This document shows positions 44,395-53,226 of a DNA stretch of 64,000 nt, in pieces. Each line of letters opens with the position of its first letter. The first letter of the stretch is position 1. A model generated the notes under the pieces. It had not been told where the DNA came from. It was given only the letters and a program-made list of their open reading frames with translations, and ran no database searches. The DNA comes from Pseudomonas sp. BCA17 (GTDB taxonomy: Bacteria > Pseudomonadota > Gammaproteobacteria > Pseudomonadales > Pseudomonadaceae). The translations under genes and the position numbers were made by a program. The stretch spans positions 62,001 through 126,000 of the forward strand of contig NZ_SGWI01000009.1 in assembly GCF_004519405.1 (NCBI RefSeq), given 5' to 3'.

Positions 44395-44508
44395 CTTTCT
44401 AGCGGGTAGGTAGCCTGTTTGTTAAGGTGGCGGCCGTTAAATCGCCTTTGCGGGCTTGCTCGCCAAAGCGCCAGTTCAGTCTCCACCCATTTCAAGGAAG
44501 AACACCCC

Positions 44509-45429
44509 ATGGGCAGCCCCCTGGCCGGTATCGGCATGGACTCGAACCGCTCGCAGTTCATGGCGCGCCAGCGCATTGAAAGCCAGATGAACCTGCCGCG
44601 CCTGTTTGCCGCCATCGACGCCGACCCCGGTATTGTGGGGGCGGGTGTGGTGTATATCGATGCCGACTTCAATGTCGTCACCCTGCGCGAATTCCAGCCC
44701 ATCTGCAGCATCGCACCCAAGCGTGTGATCCTGCGTGAGGCGCAGAAGTACATCGCGCCAACGCAATTCGCCCAGCAGGTGCAAGACAACCCACGTGAAT
44801 CCCGATTAGTGGACGAAGCGGTCAATACCACGCTGTCGTGTGGTGGCGCGGTCATCGGTTGGATTGTGGTGCTCAGTGGTTCCGTCGCGGTCCCGTTTTC
44901 GGCAGGGGCCAGTTCGGTGGTCGTGGCGCTCGGCTACACAGCCGCGGCAGCCAGTTCAGTGCAGTGTTTTGCCAGCGGCTATCGCACGGTCAATGAGATC
45001 CGCAACCCCGCGCGCAACGATCAGCTCGACAGTGAGGAGTGGTACCAATACACCATGATTGCCCTGGATGCGGCGTCGTTGGTTGGGGTGGGTTCATCGG
45101 CGTTGGCAACGGTCAAGCTGGTGCGGCTGAATAAGGCCGCTACCGGAAAAAGTGTAAGAGAGGTACTCAGGGGGCTGAACCGACAGGAACGCGCCAAATT
45201 GACCAAAGAACTGCTGAGCATCAACGACCCACGCCTGACGTCCAAGATGCTCAAGTTGAAGCAGTTGTCGGGTGAGTTGCCCAAGCGGTTCACGCCTACC
45301 GAGGTCAGGCATGCAACCGTTACGGCGATCAAGGATGCCGTGGGCGCGACCGTCGGTTTTACCGGCAGTGCGGTGTCAGGGAACGTGCGCACGATCGCCG
45401 TAGGGCTGTATGAGGAGATCAAAGAATGA
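44509..45429 (+). CDS. uncharacterised protein with hydrophobic Gly/Ala-rich centre
   Basis: This 306-residue protein starts at ATG 44509 behind AAGGAAG. The N-terminal 110 residues are soluble and conserved-looking (QFMARQRIESQMNLPRLF, VILREAQKYIAP). Residues about 115-165 form two adjacent hydrophobic Gly/Ala/Val-rich helices (CGGAVIGWIVVLSGSVAVPF; AGASSVVVALGYTAAAASS), followed by a soluble part, a basic stretch (LRGLNRQERAKLTKELL) and another Gly/Val-rich C-terminal segment (ATVGFTGSAVSGNVRTIAVG). No signal peptide and no recognised enzymatic motif. The stop overlaps the next gene's start (ATGA), so the two are co-translated. Hydrophobic hairpins in an otherwise soluble protein are reminiscent of pore-forming or membrane-inserting proteins, but this is speculation. 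Confidence 0.6.
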   Translation: MGSPLAGIGMDSNRSQFMARQRIESQMNLPRLFAAIDADPGIVGAGVVYIDADFNVVTLREFQPICSIAPKRVILREAQKYIAPTQFAQQVQDNPRESRLVDEAVNTTLSCGGAVIGWIVVLSGSVAVPFSAGASSVVVALGYTAAAASSVQCFASGYRTVNEIRNPARNDQLDSEEWYQYTMIALDAASLVGVGSSALATVKLVRLNKAATGKSVREVLRGLNRQERAKLTKELLSINDPRLTSKMLKLKQLSGELPKRFTPTEVRHATVTAIKDAVGATVGFTGSAVSGNVRTIAVGLYEEIKE

Positions 45430-45875
45430 ACGAGCTGCCCAGCATTCGCAGTTTTCTGTCGACGTATTTTCCGGTCTTCATGGGGGCGATATTTGCCTGC
45501 ATTTTCACCCTCGTGCTTGCGGTTCCGGTGTTCTTCGACAGCTATATGCCAAGCTTGTCCATGGCAGATAACGCCAAGTACTCCTTCCTGCTGGGTATCG
45601 CGCTCACGCTAGTGATTGTTCACTGCAATTTCATGATTGCACGCGGGCGTCCCCAATGGACGTGGCCGTTGGTGGTGCTTTTGGGGGTGTGCTTTGTGGG
45701 TGTATTGCCAACCCTCAATGATCAACCGAACGGGGTGATGTATTCCTTGAGTCTGTTGTTGCCATTGCTTGGGCTATTGCTGCTCAACAGCAAACGCCAC
45801 CGCGAAATGCGTCAGAAACTGATCGAAGTCCGTCGCCTGCGCCAGGCCATGATTGCCCGACACAAACACCGTTGA
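45426..45875 (+). CDS. small four-helix membrane protein, partner of the preceding gene
   Basis: This 149-residue integral membrane protein has about four helices (FMGAIFACIFTLVLAVPVFF, YSFLLGIALTLVIVHCNFMI, WPLVVLLGVCFVGVLPTL, SLSLLLPLLGLLLL) and a strongly basic C-terminal tail (KRHREMRQKLIEVRRLRQAM). It overlaps the upstream gene by 4 bp behind a GAGGAG ribosome binding site. I do not recognise the family. A small multi-helix protein coupled to a protein with membrane-inserting features could be an immunity or anchoring partner; nothing in the sequence proves this. Confidence 0.6.
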   Translation: MNELPSIRSFLSTYFPVFMGAIFACIFTLVLAVPVFFDSYMPSLSMADNAKYSFLLGIALTLVIVHCNFMIARGRPQWTWPLVVLLGVCFVGVLPTLNDQPNGVMYSLSLLLPLLGLLLLNSKRHREMRQKLIEVRRLRQAMIARHKHR

Positions 45876-45961
45876 CTGGGTAGATTCACCACCCCACCCT
45901 CGCACGTGTGCCACAAATATGTGCGAGCCTCGCACCACGTCACCACCCCTGGCGCCGTTTT

Positions 45962-45977
45962 GGTGCTGTACTGCACC
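45962..45977. promoter_or_regulatory. palindrome upstream of the sigma-54-like promoter
   Basis: GGTGC-N6-GCACC is a perfect 5+5 palindrome (inner GTAC also palindromic) centred about 65 bp upstream of the predicted start point of the transglutaminase gene. The position suits an enhancer-binding protein, but the half-site orientation is the reverse of the NtrC consensus. Confidence 0.4.
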
Positions 45978-46010
45978 GGGTCTTACGATAAAGCGCAATG
46001 GCTGCCGCTC

Positions 46011-46025
46011 TGGCATAAGTCTTGC
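46011..46025 (+). promoter_or_regulatory. sigma-54-like promoter of the transglutaminase/ATP-grasp cluster
   Basis: TGGCAT-N5-TTGC matches the -24/-12 consensus at 9 of 10 positions with the invariant GG-N10-GC spacing. It ends 38 bp before the GTG start, giving a short leader that includes the AGGAGG ribosome binding site. Confidence 0.6.
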
Positions 46026-46063
46026 GCGCGTTGTTTCCATGCCCTGGCTCGCAGGAGGCCGCC

Positions 46064-49000
46064 GTGTCGATTCATGTCGCGTTGCACCACGTTACGCATT
46101 ACCGCTACGAGCGGGCTGTCGAACTCGGCCCGCAGATCGTACGTTTGCGCCCCGCAGCCCACAGCCGCACGCGGATATTGTCCTATGCGTTGAAAGTGCT
46201 GCCCGAGCAGCATTTCATCAATTGGCAGCAGGACCCCCAAGGCAATTACCTGGCGCGCCTGGTGTTTCCGGAAAAGACTGACGAGCTGCGTATCGAAGTC
46301 GATCTGGTCGCCGAGATGGCGGTGTTTAACCCGTTCGACTTTTTCCTCGAGCCCTACGCCGAAAAAATCCCGTTCGCCTACGCCGCCGATGAGCAGCGTG
46401 AGCTGGCCCCGTACCTGGAAACCCTGCCGCTGACGCCGACGTTTGCCGCCTACCTGGCCGGCATCGACCGTACGCCATTGCTGGCAGTGGACTTCCTGGT
46501 AGGGCTCAATCAGCGCCTGGCCGCCGATATTGCTTACCTGATCCGTATGGAACCCGGCGTGCAGACGCCGGAGTTCACCCTGGAAAACGCTTCCGGTTCG
46601 TGCCGCGACTCGGCCTGGCTGCTGGTGCAATTGCTGCGCAACCTCGGGTTGGCGGCGCGATTTGTGTCCGGCTACCTGATCCAGCTGACTGCCGACGTCA
46701 AAGCCCTGGACGGCCCGTCCGGCACCGAAGTGGACTTCACCGACCTGCATGCCTGGTGCGAAGTGTATTTGCCCGGTGCGGGATGGATCGGCCTGGATGC
46801 CACTTCCGGTCTGTTTGCCGGTGAAGGGCATATCCCTTTGGCTTGCAGTCCCGATCCATCCTCTGCCGCGCCGATCAGTGGGTTGGTGGAACCGTGCGAG
46901 TGCGAATTCACCCATGAAATGTCGGTGGAGCGCATCTGGGAAGCGCCACGGGTGACCAAGCCCTACACCGAAGAGCAGTGGCTGGCGATCCAGGCCCTGG
47001 GCCGGCAGATCGACAGTGACCTGCTCAAGGATGACGTGCGCCTGACCATGGGCGGCGAACCGACTTTCGTCTCCATCGACGACCCCGACGGTGCCGAGTG
47101 GAACACCGCCGCCCTGGGGCCGGATAAGCGACGCCTGTCCGCCGAGCTGTTCCAGCGCATGCGCAAGCACTACGCGCCGCAGGGCCTCGTGCATTTCGGC
47201 CAGGGCAAGTGGTACCCCGGCGAGCAATTGCCGCGCTGGTCGCTCAACTGCTACTGGCGCCGCGACGGTGTGCCGATCTGGCACAACACTGCCCTGATCG
47301 CCGACGAGCAGGAAGACTATGGCGCTGATGACGCAATGGCCGGACGCTTCCTGGCCAGCGTCGCCGAACGCCTCAAGTTACCCACCCGTTTCGTGTTCCC
47401 GGCCTTCGAGGACAATTTCTACTACCTGTGGCGCGAGGGCGCGCTGCCGCAGAACGTCACCGCCCAGGACTCGCGCCTGGGCGACGAGCTGGAGCGTGAA
47501 CGCCTGCGCAAGGTATTCAGCCAGGGCCTGGATAAAGTCATCGGCCACGTGCTGCCGCTGGCGCGCACGGCGGCCAATGATCGTTGGCAGAGCGGGCGCT
47601 GGTACTTGCGCGATAACCACTGCCGGCTCGTGCCGGGGGATTCGCCGCTCGGCTATCGCCTGCCATTGGCGTCGCAGCCATGGGTGAGCGCGGCGGAGTA
47701 TCCGTTCGTGCATCCGACTGACCCGAATCAGGATCAACATGAGCTGCCTTCCAATGGGCAACTGCAGAGCCTCGGCGAACCCGCACCCAGCGCCGAGCGC
47801 GTGCCTAACGTGGATGAGTCCGCCGATTGGCTGACCCGCACCGCACTGTGTGCTGAAGCGCGGGGAGGGCGCCTGTATCTGTTCATGCCGCCGCTGGAAC
47901 GCGTCGAGGATTACCTGGCGCTGGTGGCCGTCATCGAAACCACCGCCGAAGAGCTGCATTGCCCGGTCCTGCTCGAAGGCTACGAGCCACCGTTTGACAT
48001 GCGCCTGAGCAACTTTCGTATCACGCCGGACCCGGGTGTGATCGAGGTCAACGTGCAACCGTCCGCCACCTGGGACGAGTTGGTGGAGCGCACCGAATTC
48101 CTCTACGAAGAGGCGCGGCAAACCCGCCTGACCACCGAAAAGTTCATGATCGACGGGCGCCACACCGGCACCGGGGGTGGAAATCACTTTGTGTTGGGCG
48201 GCGCGACGCCCAAGGATTCACCGTTCCTGCGCCGGCCTGATCTGCTGCGCAGCCTGATCAGCTACTGGCACAACCATCCGTCGCTGTCCTACCTGTTTTC
48301 CGGGCTGTTTATCGGCCCGACCTCCCAGGCGCCGCGGGTGGACGAGGCGCGTAACGATGCTCTCTATGAGCTGGAGATCGCTTTTGCGCAAATGCCTGCG
48401 CCGGGCGAAGAGTGCCCGCCGTGGTTGGTCGATCGCCTGCTGCGCAACCTGCTGATCGACGTGACGGGTAACACCCATCGCGCGGAATTCTGCATCGACA
48501 AGCTCTATTCGCCCGACGGTGCCACTGGCCGGCTGGGCCTGCTGGAACTGCGTGCCTTTGAAATGCCCCCCCATGCGCGCATGAGCCTGACCCAGCAATT
48601 GCTGTTGCGTGCACTGGTCGCACGTTTCTGGCGCGAACCCTATGCGCCGCCGAAGCTGGCGCGTTGGGGCACTGAGCTGCATGACCGTTTCCTGCTGCCG
48701 CACTTTATCGAGCAGGACTTTGCCGATGTGATCGTCGAGCTGAATGCCGCCGGGTATCCGCTGCGTGCCGAATGGTTTGCGGCGCACCTGGAGTTTCGTT
48801 TCCCCAAAGTCGGCGACTACGCGGTCGGTGGCATCGAGCTGGAACTGCGCCAGGCCCTCGAACCCTGGCACGTGCTGGGTGAAGAGGGCGCGGTGGGCGG
48901 CACGGTGCGCTACGTGGATTCGTCTTTGGAACGTCTGCAAGTGAAGCTCAACGGGCTGCCGCCGCAACGCTACCTGCTGACCTGCAACGGCATCCCGGTG

Positions 49001-49354
49001 CCGCTGCAAGCCACGGGGCGGGTGGGTGAGTTTGTCGCCGGCGTGCGCTACCGCGCCTGGCAACCGGCCAACTGCCTGCAACCGACGATCCCGGTGCATG
49101 CACCGCTGGTGTTCGACGTGCTCGACACCTGGATGCAGCGCTCCCTGGGCGGTTGCCAGTATCACGTGGCCCATCCGGGCGGGCGTAATTACGACAGCTT
49201 GCCGGTGAATGCCAATGAAGCCGAGAGCCGGCGCATGGCGCGGTTTTTCCGTTTGGGGCATAGTCCCGGAAAGCTCCCTGTACCTTCTCTGGTGATTAAC
49301 GACGAGTTGCCCATGACCTTGGACCTGAGACGCTTCCCCCATAAAAATGACTGA
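46064..49354 (+). CDS. transglutaminase-like/DUF2126 protein
   Basis: This protein of about 1096 residues begins at GTG 46064 behind a strong AGGAGG. The N-terminus (VALHHVTHYRYERAVELGPQ) is the bacterial transglutaminase N domain. The papain-like core has Cys180 (SGSCRDSAWLL), His229 (DLHAWCEVYL) and Asp245 (GLDATSG), a complete catalytic triad. From about residue 320 the long DUF2126 region follows (DVRLTMGGEPTFVS, GKWYPGEQLPRW, GTGGGNHFVLGG, DVTGNTHRAEFCIDK). Proteins of this architecture co-occur with circularly permuted ATP-grasp/alpha-E proteins and are proposed to make or cut amide bonds in peptides. It is the first gene of a three-gene set. The exact reaction is unknown. Confidence 0.87.
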   Translation: MSIHVALHHVTHYRYERAVELGPQIVRLRPAAHSRTRILSYALKVLPEQHFINWQQDPQGNYLARLVFPEKTDELRIEVDLVAEMAVFNPFDFFLEPYAEKIPFAYAADEQRELAPYLETLPLTPTFAAYLAGIDRTPLLAVDFLVGLNQRLAADIAYLIRMEPGVQTPEFTLENASGSCRDSAWLLVQLLRNLGLAARFVSGYLIQLTADVKALDGPSGTEVDFTDLHAWCEVYLPGAGWIGLDATSGLFAGEGHIPLACSPDPSSAAPISGLVEPCECEFTHEMSVERIWEAPRVTKPYTEEQWLAIQALGRQIDSDLLKDDVRLTMGGEPTFVSIDDPDGAEWNTAALGPDKRRLSAELFQRMRKHYAPQGLVHFGQGKWYPGEQLPRWSLNCYWRRDGVPIWHNTALIADEQEDYGADDAMAGRFLASVAERLKLPTRFVFPAFEDNFYYLWREGALPQNVTAQDSRLGDELERERLRKVFSQGLDKVIGHVLPLARTAANDRWQSGRWYLRDNHCRLVPGDSPLGYRLPLASQPWVSAAEYPFVHPTDPNQDQHELPSNGQLQSLGEPAPSAERVPNVDESADWLTRTALCAEARGGRLYLFMPPLERVEDYLALVAVIETTAEELHCPVLLEGYEPPFDMRLSNFRITPDPGVIEVNVQPSATWDELVERTEFLYEEARQTRLTTEKFMIDGRHTGTGGGNHFVLGGATPKDSPFLRRPDLLRSLISYWHNHPSLSYLFSGLFIGPTSQAPRVDEARNDALYELEIAFAQMPAPGEECPPWLVDRLLRNLLIDVTGNTHRAEFCIDKLYSPDGATGRLGLLELRAFEMPPHARMSLTQQLLLRALVARFWREPYAPPKLARWGTELHDRFLLPHFIEQDFADVIVELNAAGYPLRAEWFAAHLEFRFPKVGDYAVGGIELELRQALEPWHVLGEEGAVGGTVRYVDSSLERLQVKLNGLPPQRYLLTCNGIPVPLQATGRVGEFVAGVRYRAWQPANCLQPTIPVHAPLVFDVLDTWMQRSLGGCQYHVAHPGGRNYDSLPVNANEAESRRMARFFRLGHSPGKLPVPSLVINDELPMTLDLRRFPHKND

Positions 49355-49382
49355 CGCCGATCAACGATGAGAACACGCTTCC

Positions 49383-49475
49383 GTGGCGAGGGAGCTTGCT
49401 CCCGCGGGGCTGCGTAGCGGCCCCAGAGATCCAGGGAGCGCTTCGCACTCCAGCGGGAGCAAGCTCCCTCGCCAC
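49383..49475. repeat. REP doublet (REPIN-like)
   Basis: Perfect 23-bp inverted arms (49383-49405 and 49453-49475) of GGCGAGGGAGC/GCTCCCTCGCC type enclose about 47 bp with smaller hairpins. It lies between the first and second genes of the cluster. The same arm sequence forms the core of the element at 33939-34044. Confidence 0.85.
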
Positions 49476-49536
49476 ACAGCGCTTGTCCACATTAGACTGC
49501 GGTGACTTTGACCTTCCTTGCCCTGCCGAGCGTTCC

Positions 49537-52023
49537 ATGTCCGATTTGCTCGACCGTTACCCGCTGACTGCGGGCACTTATCACGAACTGCTGGACGACA
49601 GCGGCACGGTGCGCGCCCATTGGCAGCGCCTGCTCGACCACTTGCAACGCAGTACGCCCGCGCAACTGGCCCAGCGTCAGGCGCTGTTGACCCGGCAAAT
49701 CCAGGAAAACGGCGTGACCTACAACGTCTACGCCGACCCCAAGGGCGCCGACCGCCCGTGGGAACTGGATTTGCTGCCCCATGTGCTGGCTGCCGATGAA
49801 TGGCAGCACCTTGCTGCGGGAATCGCCCAGCGTGCGCGCTTGCTCAATGCCGTGCTGGCCGACCTCTACGGTCCGCAACGCTTGATCACGGAGGGCCTGC
49901 TGCCGGCCGAGCTGGTGTTCGGGCATAACAACTTCCTATGGCCGTGCCAGGGTATCCAGCCGCCGGAGGGCGCTTTTCTGCACCTGTATGCCGTGGACCT
50001 GGCGCGCACACCGGATGGGCGCTGGTGGGTCACCGCCGACCGGACACAGGCGCCGTCGGGGGCGGGTTACGCCTTGGAAAACCGCACCATCGTGTCCCGT
50101 GCCTTCCCCGACTTGTACCGCGATCTGCAAGTGCAGCACCTCACAGGTTTCTTCCGCACCCTGCAGGAAACCCTGGCTCGACAGGCGCCTGGCGATGACC
50201 AACCGCCGCTGGTCGTGCTACTCACCCCTGGGCGGTTCAACGAAAGTTATTTCGAACACCTCTACCTCGCACGCCAATTGGGTTACCCGCTGGTGGAGGG
50301 TGGCGACCTGACCGTGCGCGACAGCACGGTCTTCCTCAAAACCCTCAGTGGCCTGCGTCGGGTGCACGCGATCATGCGCCGGCTGGATGACGACTTCTGC
50401 GACCCGCTGGAATTGCGCACCGACTCGGCTCTCGGCGTGCCCGGCCTGCTGGATGCCGTGCGCCAGGGTAACGTGCTGGTGGCCAATGCCTTGGGCAGCG
50501 GTGTGTTGGAATCCCCGGGTCTGCTCGGTTTCCTGCCGAAGATCAACGAGTTCCTGTTTGGCGAAGAACTGATCCTGCCGTCCATCGCCACCTGGTGGTG
50601 CGGTGAGGGGCCGGTGCTTGCAAAAGCCTTGGAAAAACTCCCGGAGTTGCTGATCAAACCGGCGTTTCCTTCGCAAAGTTTTACCCCGGTATTCGGTCGT
50701 GACTTGAACGACGAACAACGCGAGGCCCTGGCCGAACGCATGCGTGCGCGCCCCTACGCCTATGTCGCCCAGGAGCTGGCGCAACTGTCCCAGGCACCGG
50801 TGTGGCATACCGTGGATGACCATCTGCAACACCGCGCCATTGGCATGCGTGTGTACGCCGTGGCGAGTGATGAAGGCTATCGTGTGCTGCCTGGCGGGCT
50901 GACCCGCGTGGCGGCTGAGGCGGATGCCGAAGTGGTGTCGATGCAACGCGGTGGCGCCAGTAAAGACACCTGGGTGCTCGGCGAACGTGCCGCGGGTGGC
51001 GAGCATTGGCGTGCGCAACGGGCAATCGGCGTGCATGACCTGGTGCGCCGCGACCCTTATCTGCCGTCACGGGTGGTGGAGAACCTGTTCTGGTTTGGCC
51101 GTTATTGCGAGCGCTGTGATAACAGCGCGCGCTGGCTGCGCATCGTGTTGGCGCGGTATGTCGACGGCGACGACCCTCGGGCGTTGCAGGCCGCGGTCGA
51201 GCTGGGTGACAGCCTGCGCTTGCTGCCGGAGGAGGGTGAGTTACCTGAGCGCCTGTTGGCAGCCTTGCTCGGCGATGACTGGCCGTCGAGCCTGCGGGCC
51301 AATCTGCAGCGCTTGCAATGGGCGGCGTCCCAGGTGCGCGGTAAGTTGTCCCGGGAAAACTGGCAGGCGCTGGTGGAGTTGCAGCGCGAAGCCCTGGAGT
51401 TGGAAAGCGAAGTGCCGGATTTCGGCGAGTTGCTGGATTTCCTCAATCGTCTGGTGATGTCGCTGGCGGCGCTGTCCGGGTTTGCCCTGGACGATATGAC
51501 CCGCGACGAAGGCTGGCGTTTCTTGATGATGGGGCGGCGTATCGAACGCCTGCAATTTCTCAGCAGCAGCCTCGCCGCGTTCCTGCGTGGCATGGCGGTC
51601 TTCGATCAGGCGGGGTTGGAGTGGTTGTTGGAGCTGGGTAACAGCAGCATCACCTACCGTTCTCGCTACCTGGCGGTACCGCAGTTGATCCCTGTGCTCG
51701 ACTTGCTGCTGCTGGATGAGCAGAACCCCCATGCCGTGCTGTTCCAGCTCAAATTAGTGAGCCGGACCCTGCGTCGCCTCAATGATGACTTTGGAGTGCC
51801 GCGGGAACTCGGCCTTGGGCCGTTGGTGGAGCGCCTGACGCGTTTCGACCTGGGCTGCCTGGAGAACCCGCTGTTCGGCGAGTCCAGTGTACGCGCCGCG
51901 TTGGACGGCCTGGCCGACCTGCTGCAAGCGGTGGCCGATGAGAGTGGGCAGGTGTCGGATCGCCTGGCGTTGCGTCACTTCGCCCATGTAGATGATGTCA
52001 GCCAACAGACGGTGTCGGTGTGA
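49537..52023 (+). CDS. circularly permuted ATP-grasp / alpha-E domain fusion protein
   Basis: This 828-residue protein has two parts. Residues about 30-500 are a circularly permuted type 2 ATP-grasp domain (YNVYADPKGADRPWELD, LTPGRFNESYFEHLYLAR, NALGSGVLESPGLLGFLPK, LIKPAFPSQSFTPVFG). Residues about 508-828 are an alpha-helical alpha-E domain (VVENLFWFGRYCERCDNSAR). The two are separate genes in many bacteria and fused here. ATP-grasp enzymes of this class are predicted carboxylate-amine ligases that form peptide-like bonds. The frame is open upstream through the REP element, but the conserved N-terminus starts at MSDLLDRYPL. The stop overlaps the next gene's ATG. Confidence 0.87.
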   Translation: MSDLLDRYPLTAGTYHELLDDSGTVRAHWQRLLDHLQRSTPAQLAQRQALLTRQIQENGVTYNVYADPKGADRPWELDLLPHVLAADEWQHLAAGIAQRARLLNAVLADLYGPQRLITEGLLPAELVFGHNNFLWPCQGIQPPEGAFLHLYAVDLARTPDGRWWVTADRTQAPSGAGYALENRTIVSRAFPDLYRDLQVQHLTGFFRTLQETLARQAPGDDQPPLVVLLTPGRFNESYFEHLYLARQLGYPLVEGGDLTVRDSTVFLKTLSGLRRVHAIMRRLDDDFCDPLELRTDSALGVPGLLDAVRQGNVLVANALGSGVLESPGLLGFLPKINEFLFGEELILPSIATWWCGEGPVLAKALEKLPELLIKPAFPSQSFTPVFGRDLNDEQREALAERMRARPYAYVAQELAQLSQAPVWHTVDDHLQHRAIGMRVYAVASDEGYRVLPGGLTRVAAEADAEVVSMQRGGASKDTWVLGERAAGGEHWRAQRAIGVHDLVRRDPYLPSRVVENLFWFGRYCERCDNSARWLRIVLARYVDGDDPRALQAAVELGDSLRLLPEEGELPERLLAALLGDDWPSSLRANLQRLQWAASQVRGKLSRENWQALVELQREALELESEVPDFGELLDFLNRLVMSLAALSGFALDDMTRDEGWRFLMMGRRIERLQFLSSSLAAFLRGMAVFDQAGLEWLLELGNSSITYRSRYLAVPQLIPVLDLLLLDEQNPHAVLFQLKLVSRTLRRLNDDFGVPRELGLGPLVERLTRFDLGCLENPLFGESSVRAALDGLADLLQAVADESGQVSDRLALRHFAHVDDVSQQTVSV

Positions 52024-52913
52024 TGAGTGCGCGCTACCAGATTTTCCATGATACCCATTACCACTATGACAGCCCGGTGTCCCTGGCCCAGCAACTGGCA
52101 CATCTATGGCCTCGGCCCTGTGCCTGGCAGCGCTGCAGCTTGCAGCAACTGGACATCAGCCCGCAGCCATCCTCGCGGCGTGATGAGCTGGACGTGTTCG
52201 GCAACCCGATCACCCGTCTTGCGTTTGAACGGCCTCATGACGAGCTGCTGGTGAACGCAGGGCTGACCGTGGAGGTGCTGGCGCGGCCGGCGCTGGACTT
52301 TCAGCAGTCGCCGGCCTGGGACCAGACCCGTGACAGCCTGACCTACAGCAGCCAGCCGATGTCGGCACAACTGATCGAAGCCTGCCGCTATCGCTTTGAA
52401 TCGCCGTACGTGCACCTGAAGAAAACCTTCGTTGAGTTCTCCGAAAGCTGTTTCCCCAGAGGCACGCCATTATTGTTGGGGGCGCGAGCGCTGATGGAGA
52501 AGATCTTCAGTGAGTTCACGTTCGATGCCGAAGCTACCCAGGTCGCCACACCGCTGGTGGAAGTGCTGGAGCGCCGTCGCGGTGTCTGCCAGGACTTCGC
52601 GCACCTGATGCTCGCCTGCCTGCGTTCGCGTGGCCTGGCGGCGCGCTACATCAGCGGCTACCTGCTCACCCAGCCGCCGCCTGGTCAGCCACGCCTGATC
52701 GGCGCCGATGCGTCCCATGCCTGGGTTTCGGTGTATTGCCCGGTGTCGGGCTGGGTGGATTTCGATCCGACGAATAATGTGCAGCCGGCACTGGAGCACA
52801 TCACCCTGGCCTGGGGCCGGGACTTTTCCGATGTGTCGCCGTTGCGAGGGGTGATTCTGGGAGGAGGGAGCCATGACCCGGAAGTGCGGGTGACGGTGAT
52901 GCCGCTGGAGTAG
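52023..52913 (+). CDS. transglutaminase-family cysteine peptidase/transferase
   Basis: This 296-residue protein has a transglutaminase N domain (YQIFHDTHYHYDSPVSLAQQ) and core with Cys189 (RRGVCQDFAHLML), His232 (GADASHAWVSVY) and Asp248 (GWVDFDPTNN), all triad residues intact. There is no signal peptide, so it is cytosolic. It is coupled to the ATP-grasp gene by an overlapping ATGA-type junction and completes the trio. Family members associated with ATP-grasp/alpha-E genes are thought to act as peptidases or amidases on the ligase product; this is inference. Confidence 0.88.
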   Translation: MSARYQIFHDTHYHYDSPVSLAQQLAHLWPRPCAWQRCSLQQLDISPQPSSRRDELDVFGNPITRLAFERPHDELLVNAGLTVEVLARPALDFQQSPAWDQTRDSLTYSSQPMSAQLIEACRYRFESPYVHLKKTFVEFSESCFPRGTPLLLGARALMEKIFSEFTFDAEATQVATPLVEVLERRRGVCQDFAHLMLACLRSRGLAARYISGYLLTQPPPGQPRLIGADASHAWVSVYCPVSGWVDFDPTNNVQPALEHITLAWGRDFSDVSPLRGVILGGGSHDPEVRVTVMPLE

Positions 52914-52917
52914 CAGA

Positions 52918-52950
52918 TTGTGGTGAGCCGGGCGGGCCTGCTCACCACAA
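52918..52950. repeat. REP-like hairpin (GTGGTGAGC type)
   Basis: TTGTGGTGAGC and GCTCACCACAA are perfect 11-bp inverted repeats just after the transglutaminase gene, between convergent genes. It could act as a terminator for both. Confidence 0.8.
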
Positions 52951-52956
52951 AGGAAT

Positions 52957-53139
52957 TTATTCAGCCGGATCTTTTGGTGTTTCAGACGCGTCGTTCGTCT
53001 CTTCAGTATCCACATCCTGGTTCAGACCGTCGGTCTCTCCTTCTGCAGCGGCTTTCTTGCGTTGCAGTTTTTCCTCTTTCTTCTGCTCCTTGGCCAGGTC
53101 TCTCTGACGTTTGGCGAAGGAGTAATTAGGTTTGGCCAT
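52957..53139 (-). CDS. small highly charged hypothetical protein
   Basis: This 60-residue protein starts MAKPNYSFAKRQRDLAKEQKK, with a basic first half (Lys/Arg/Gln) and an acidic second half rich in Glu, Asp and Thr. It is probably helical then disordered. AGAGGATC precedes the ATG by 5 bp. Short proteins with this N-terminus are widespread in pseudomonads but have no known function. Its promoter region contains the small ORF at 53227-53283. Confidence 0.72.
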   Translation of the reverse strand: MAKPNYSFAKRQRDLAKEQKKEEKLQRKKAAAEGETDGLNQDVDTEETNDASETPKDPAE

Positions 53140-53226
53140 GGGCGATCCTCTAGGGTCGAAGGTGAGGGTGGCGGCGTGCAGCTGCCTTGGGTTGCCATGG
53201 TATCAGCTTAGCAGCGCGCTTGGCCT

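Noticed and set aside
45962..45977. NtrC binding site upstream of the transglutaminase cluster
   Set aside because: The GGTGC/GCACC half-sites are in the opposite orientation to the NtrC consensus (GCAC...GTGC), so only a generic palindrome is reported.
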